Assembly (NCBI GenBank): GCA_016801885.1
Contig: JAFBJY010001408.1
Coordinates: 1-64,000, forward strand
DNA length: 64,000 nt
Source: Toxotes chatareus
Lineage: Eukaryota; Chordata; Actinopteri; Toxotidae
Direction of reading: 5' to 3'
Position 1 is the first letter of the stretch, and the number at the start of each line of letters is the position of its first letter. Below the pieces are notes generated by a model. That model saw only the letters and a list, made by a program, of their open reading frames with translations. It was not told the origin of the DNA and did no database searches. Shown piece after piece: positions 60,301 through 64,000 of the stretch. The position numbers were made by a program, and so were the translations under genes.

Positions 60301-61270
60301 TCCCGAAGAACCCGATCCATCAAGTCAATAAAGTGTAAGTAACACGTTATTAGCTTACAAAATTCAAATGTTATTCAAGCGATAACTTCATACAATATAA
60401 TTTGTCTGTATATCAGACTGGTTTTACGTTTAATTTAAAGAATATGCATGTTGCCAACAGACAGAAGCAGGCAATAGGCGGTGAAGAGGAAGCTGCAAAA
60501 CCAGCATTTTGGTAAGTATGATGATTCTTTATTTTTGATAGTGACTGTAGTTCACGTTATTTTATTTATCTTAGTCGCGTTTTATCACGGAATATCTACG
60601 GGTTGTGGGGCGCAGACTGCACTGTTTTTTACAAGCGTTAGCTAGCGAAAAACTGGTTAAGTTAAGCTAACGCTAGCTGCCTGCATTAGCCCTGTCACCT
60701 TCAGGACAGAAGCGATTCCCAGCACATTATCTAAAACCCTCCAGGTTAGAAAACTGTTGGGCGAAAGCCCATTGTTTATAGTTGTCAAGTTACACGTTAT
60801 GGCATTATGTTACACGTTAGTATGACATTGCAGAGGTACTAAGTCAGGGCGGTTTTCCTCTGTTTTGCAAGCTCAACATGGCAGTTTATGCTGCAGTTAC
60901 AGTAACACACACGCTTTAAACACTGTGTGAGCTTGAGCTCGGGTAATATTTAACATTGACTCATTAGCTCAGCAGCCACTGTGGCTCTGAGTTTTTATTG
61001 GGTTTAATTTGAACTGGAAGAGGGTTGTTGCTAAGAATCTGATATATCCCTGCTCTTAAGTCCAAAATTGTGTCTATTAAAAAGTAAGGTTTTGCTGTCA
61101 AACATCAGTCATCTGCATGTGAAAGCGAGAGAGAAAAATATAGAAATTGAATTGAGTACAAATTTAACTAAAGATGTCATAACTTGAATTGTGATTAAGA
61201 ATGAAATTGTTGACATCTGAAACTGAAGATTATATATAATTAATGTGCCAATATCAGCTATTCTTATTGC
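60301..61270 (+). other. 5' flank of core gene copy 2 with an extra insert
   Basis: It matches 19,431-20,298, including the GTAAGT donor at 60512. About 80 bp near 60,758-60,838 (starting GGGCGAAAGCCC) is absent from copy 1. No gene is seen apart from the putative noncoding exon. Confidence 0.5.
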
Positions 61271-62543
61271 ATGGAAGTCCAATCAAGCAATCAGTCATCT
61301 CTTACAGCTCCACCAAGTGAATCAGTCTGGAGTGGAACCTTGGAGGAATCCATCTGGGCAGAGATAGTTATATCTGATATTGGGTAAGATTATGTTATAG
61401 AAAAAAGCACACAATTAACATTGGCTAAGCAGTTAAATTGTTCAACCTCATCAGTAACCAGCCTAATTAAGCATGCATATTTTGCTGTTGAACTGTCCCC
61501 TTGCTACAGGTGCAGAGGAAAACCCTGGGCGGTGGCGTTACTGCAGAAGGCACAGTGATCATCACCACACATCTGTGAAGACAATTTTAGGTAAAAATTT
61601 GTCTGTTACATTTATATTGCTGAAAATGTTTTCTTGTGTGAGATTTTAAAATTTAACATAGTTGAGATTCAGTACAACATCTGTGCTAATATAGCACCTC
61701 AGGTAACTCATGTAAGTTAAGTTTACTATTCTTGCTGTACTAAGTGGATAGCAAAATACTAGTCCATCGTCTTATGTAGTGTATTTTCTAGTCTGTTGCA
61801 AAACTAGAGATTAATATGAATTAGTTTAATCTATGGATATGTTCATGTGGAAGGGCAACAGGAAAAGCAACAGAAAGAATATCTAAAAATGCCAAAAGAA
61901 CAATAATAAAGCAAATGTTTATTTATGTTTAGGTGATGTTCTCATGCCAATGAGCTGGATCACGCGTAGCATTGAGGGACAAGTGGTTGTGGGTCCACAC
62001 CAGAAAATTGTGGCTGGAATGGCAGTGTTTTTCTCATGCTATTGTGTCTTCAATCTGGTGTACCAAGAGGAGGCCTCGTGCACACTTGAATTCATCAAAA
62101 GGTAAGTGCTTCAAAGGGGATGCCAGTGGATTATTATTTAGTTACATTTTCATTATGAATAACATATGGTGTAATTTTATTCAATTCCCTGCATTTCCAT
62201 TGTATTGCATTGCAAAGCTTCTTTCTGTTTTAGCTTGCATGGATGGAACATCTGCAATTAATGCAAATTTTTGTTTTGAAGTTTTGCATATTTGGAAAAA
62301 TGTTAAGCTATTCTCCAAAACTTGATGGGTTCTGCTGTCTCTTCAAACAATGTATTTCATTAAATGTCTTTTCTCTGATTTTGTGACTTTAGATGCTTCA
62401 TCAGGATCAACCCAACCTCTGGCACAAAGATGACCAAGTGGATCAGTCCAGGTAGTGGGAAGGTGCAGAAGAAGAGTAACAACAGTGTCAGCCCTCATGT
62501 CTCTGCACTTCTCAAAAGATTAACGGACTATGAATGGCTTTGA
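61271..62543 (+). pseudogene. Four-exon gene of unrecognised family, copy 2, frameshifted in exon 2
   Basis: The exons are 61271-61383, 61510-61590, 61933-62101 and 62393-62543, with the same GT-AG junctions as copy 1. Exons 1, 3 and 4 keep an open frame. Exon 3 has three extra bases (MSWITRSIEGQ) and exon 4 ends LLKRLTDYEWL. Exon 2 has lost one base in GGTGGCG (copy 1 GGTGAGCG) and one before the donor (TTTTAG against TTTTCAG), so its frame is disrupted. The TGA-containing CTGTGAAGA is shared. An additional insert of about 75 bp lies in the intron near 61,660-61,740. The exon 3-4 part could still encode a shorter protein from its own Met codons. Confidence 0.7.
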
Positions 62544-63189
62544 CTCTGTTGCAAGGAAAATGGCACATGGTATTTCTTTAATAAAATTGTTTTTTTCAAA
62601 ATAAGCTTTTTACAAGTTACATGTTTGACGTTGCTACACATTTGAGTTGACCATGAATGACTATGCTGCAATGGTCTTGTGCAGTCTGTCCTGGGTTTAT
62701 GCTTTCCATGCACATGCTTATTGGCTAATAAAAGGAAAGTTACCTTAAGTTTAATACATTTCATACACATCTGGTGTGCAATCACACACCACACTGTATT
62801 GAATATAATTGCATAATATAATAAACACTGTATTGAGTCCTAATAAATGTTTTTCATCACTTTTTTCATTTAACAGCTCAAGATAATCTAAAGTAGTGTT
62901 GATATATTTTGGATTATCAGCAGCCACAGCGTGCCTAATTTGCTAAATGTGAAAAAAAAGCATTAACTGTGAACCCATTCTACAGTAAGATACTGAATTA
63001 TGAATAAGTAACAGCTATTTATTGGCAACAGTAGTTGCCAGGGAACTCATGTAATATGAATGGAATACATGATAATATTGTAAACAAATATACAATTAAC
63101 ATACATTGCTGTAATTTATACACAGCAAAAAACTGTAAAACGTGTCCAGTAAATTACTGTAATTATTTTTACATTAATTAACGTAAGTA
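62544..63189 (+). other. 3' region of core gene copy 2, with hAT empty site
   Basis: AATAAA lies at 62820-62825 and 62842-62847. GTTGCCAG occurs once at 63034-63041, where copy 1 carries hAT element 2. There is no other gene. Confidence 0.6.
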
Positions 63190-63560
63190 CAGTGTATCGC
63201 CCTATCCTACACCGTGTAGGATATGACGTTAATAGATCTATAGGGCACATTCTATTAATTTGCAGCTCTATGCGTGCGCACAGATGCATGAAAGTAGTTT
63301 TTTCCTCTGGGCAACTAACATCGCGCTTCCTTTGAACGTGACCAACCAATCATGGCGAAATCTGAGCAGTGCTGTGTTTTATTTTTCCACTAGCCTCGCT
63401 TTTTTAGTCCAGGTGTAGCGGCTAGTGTTGTTTTGTTTCCTTGGCAACTAAGGTCGCTCTTCCTTTGAACGTAACCAACCAATCCTGGCCAAGTATGAGC
63501 AGTGCTGTTTTTTTTTTTTTTCACTAACCTCCTTTATTAGTCCAGATGTGCCGGGTAGCC
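63190..63560 (+). repeat. Right inverted terminal segment of core 2
   Basis: This is a near-copy of 23,120-23,479, with two CCAACCAAT units (about 63,342 and about 63,476) upstream of the outward ORF. Confidence 0.75.
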
Positions 63561-63692
63561 ATAGCCGACAACGAAAGTGAGTTTCCCTCTGTGTCTCCCT
63601 CATCTGCAATGTGGTATTTTCAAGGAAGGCTTTGTGAAAAAGATGTTCAGATGGGATTAAAAGCTACAACTGGATCGTTAGAACTGAAATGA
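63561..63692 (+). other. Outward ORF/founder, right edge of core 2
   Basis: From ATA 63561 the frame reads ADNESEFPSVSPSSAMWYFQ, then RLCEKDVQMGLKATTGSLELK, and stops at TGA 63690-63692. The ending LELK-stop is the one seen in many satellite monomers, so this copy links founder and array directly. Confidence 0.55.
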
Positions 63693-63936
63693 AAGGTGAG
63701 TGTGAAACTTGCTGCTGGTGTCAAAATAAGAGTTTTTTCATCATGGAAACACTATTTTAAATTAGAAGAAGCATCTTCAGAGTTTTCCAGTGTGTTTGTG
63801 TGATCTGCAGTATGGCATTTTCAGGAAAGCTTTGAACTGAAAATCGCTATAACTGTAATCTGAAGAAGTCAGTTAAAGCTGAATTTTTTTTTTCTTTACT
63901 GACCTAGCTTTTTTAGTCACGCTGTAGCTGATAGCC
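63693..63936 (+). repeat. First monomer of array 3 and truncated terminal-segment copy
   Basis: A partial monomer (GAAACTTGCTGCTGGTGTCA, CATGGAAACACTATTTTAAA) is followed by only the last part (63,885-63,936) of the nested segment that is complete at 23,876-24,147. Confidence 0.7.
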
Positions 63937-64000
63937 ATGGCCGACAACGAAAGTGAGTTTTCCACTGTGTTTCCCTCATCTGCAATTTGGTATTTTCAGG
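63937..64000 (+). other. Outward ORF with ATG, cut by window end
   Basis: ATG 63937 in strong context (AGCCATGG) starts MADNESEFSTVFPSSAIWYF, open to the window end. It is the best-preserved start of the family. Confidence 0.5.

Overview
This is eukaryotic nuclear DNA, most likely from a teleost fish. The evidence is an endogenous Polinton/Maverick (adintovirus-like) element, non-autonomous hAT elements with 8-bp target-site duplications, a spliced gene with GT-AG introns, and tens of kilobases of satellite DNA. The species cannot be fixed from the sequence alone.

Positions 1 to about 12,506 are a decayed Polinton/adintovirus copy whose left end lies outside the window. On the + strand are a protein-primed family B DNA polymerase (5' end cut by the window edge), a packaging ATPase and two small structural or accessory genes, all broken. 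On the - strand are an adenain-like protease (intact), the double-jelly-roll major capsid protein (intact), a minor capsid protein with one in-frame stop, a penton-like protein with frameshifts, and a chromodomain integrase with one frameshift. Right of the integrase are four leftward ORFs of likely early or accessory type, with TATA-like and CRE-like sites upstream. A back-to-back AATAAA pair separates the two convergent blocks.

From 12,507 to the end the window is built from one satellite (period about 203-216 bp) and two copies of a satellite-flanked core. The first core lies at about 18,850-23,690 and the second at about 59,733-63,690. They are about 41 kb apart and near-identical by eye. 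Each core has inverted terminal segments and the same four-exon gene. Satellite arrays run outward from both sides: a short inverted, disordered block on the left and a long + array on the right. The right-hand array of core 1 spans about 24-57.7 kb, roughly 160 monomers. A hAT element with the same duplicated target site sits in the inverted block of both copies. A second hAT is present only in copy 1, and copy 2 shows its empty site.

The most interesting signal is the origin of the satellite. At the outer edge of each terminal segment an outward-facing ORF starts (M/I)(A/T)DNESEF and runs into sequence whose frame matches the monomer ORF (MWYFQGRLCEK, then MKGEC.TCCW.QNK). The satellite therefore looks like a tandem amplification of the coding 5' end of an unrecognised gene at the edge of a mobile or amplified unit. 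No CRISPR array, tRNA or rRNA gene was recognised.
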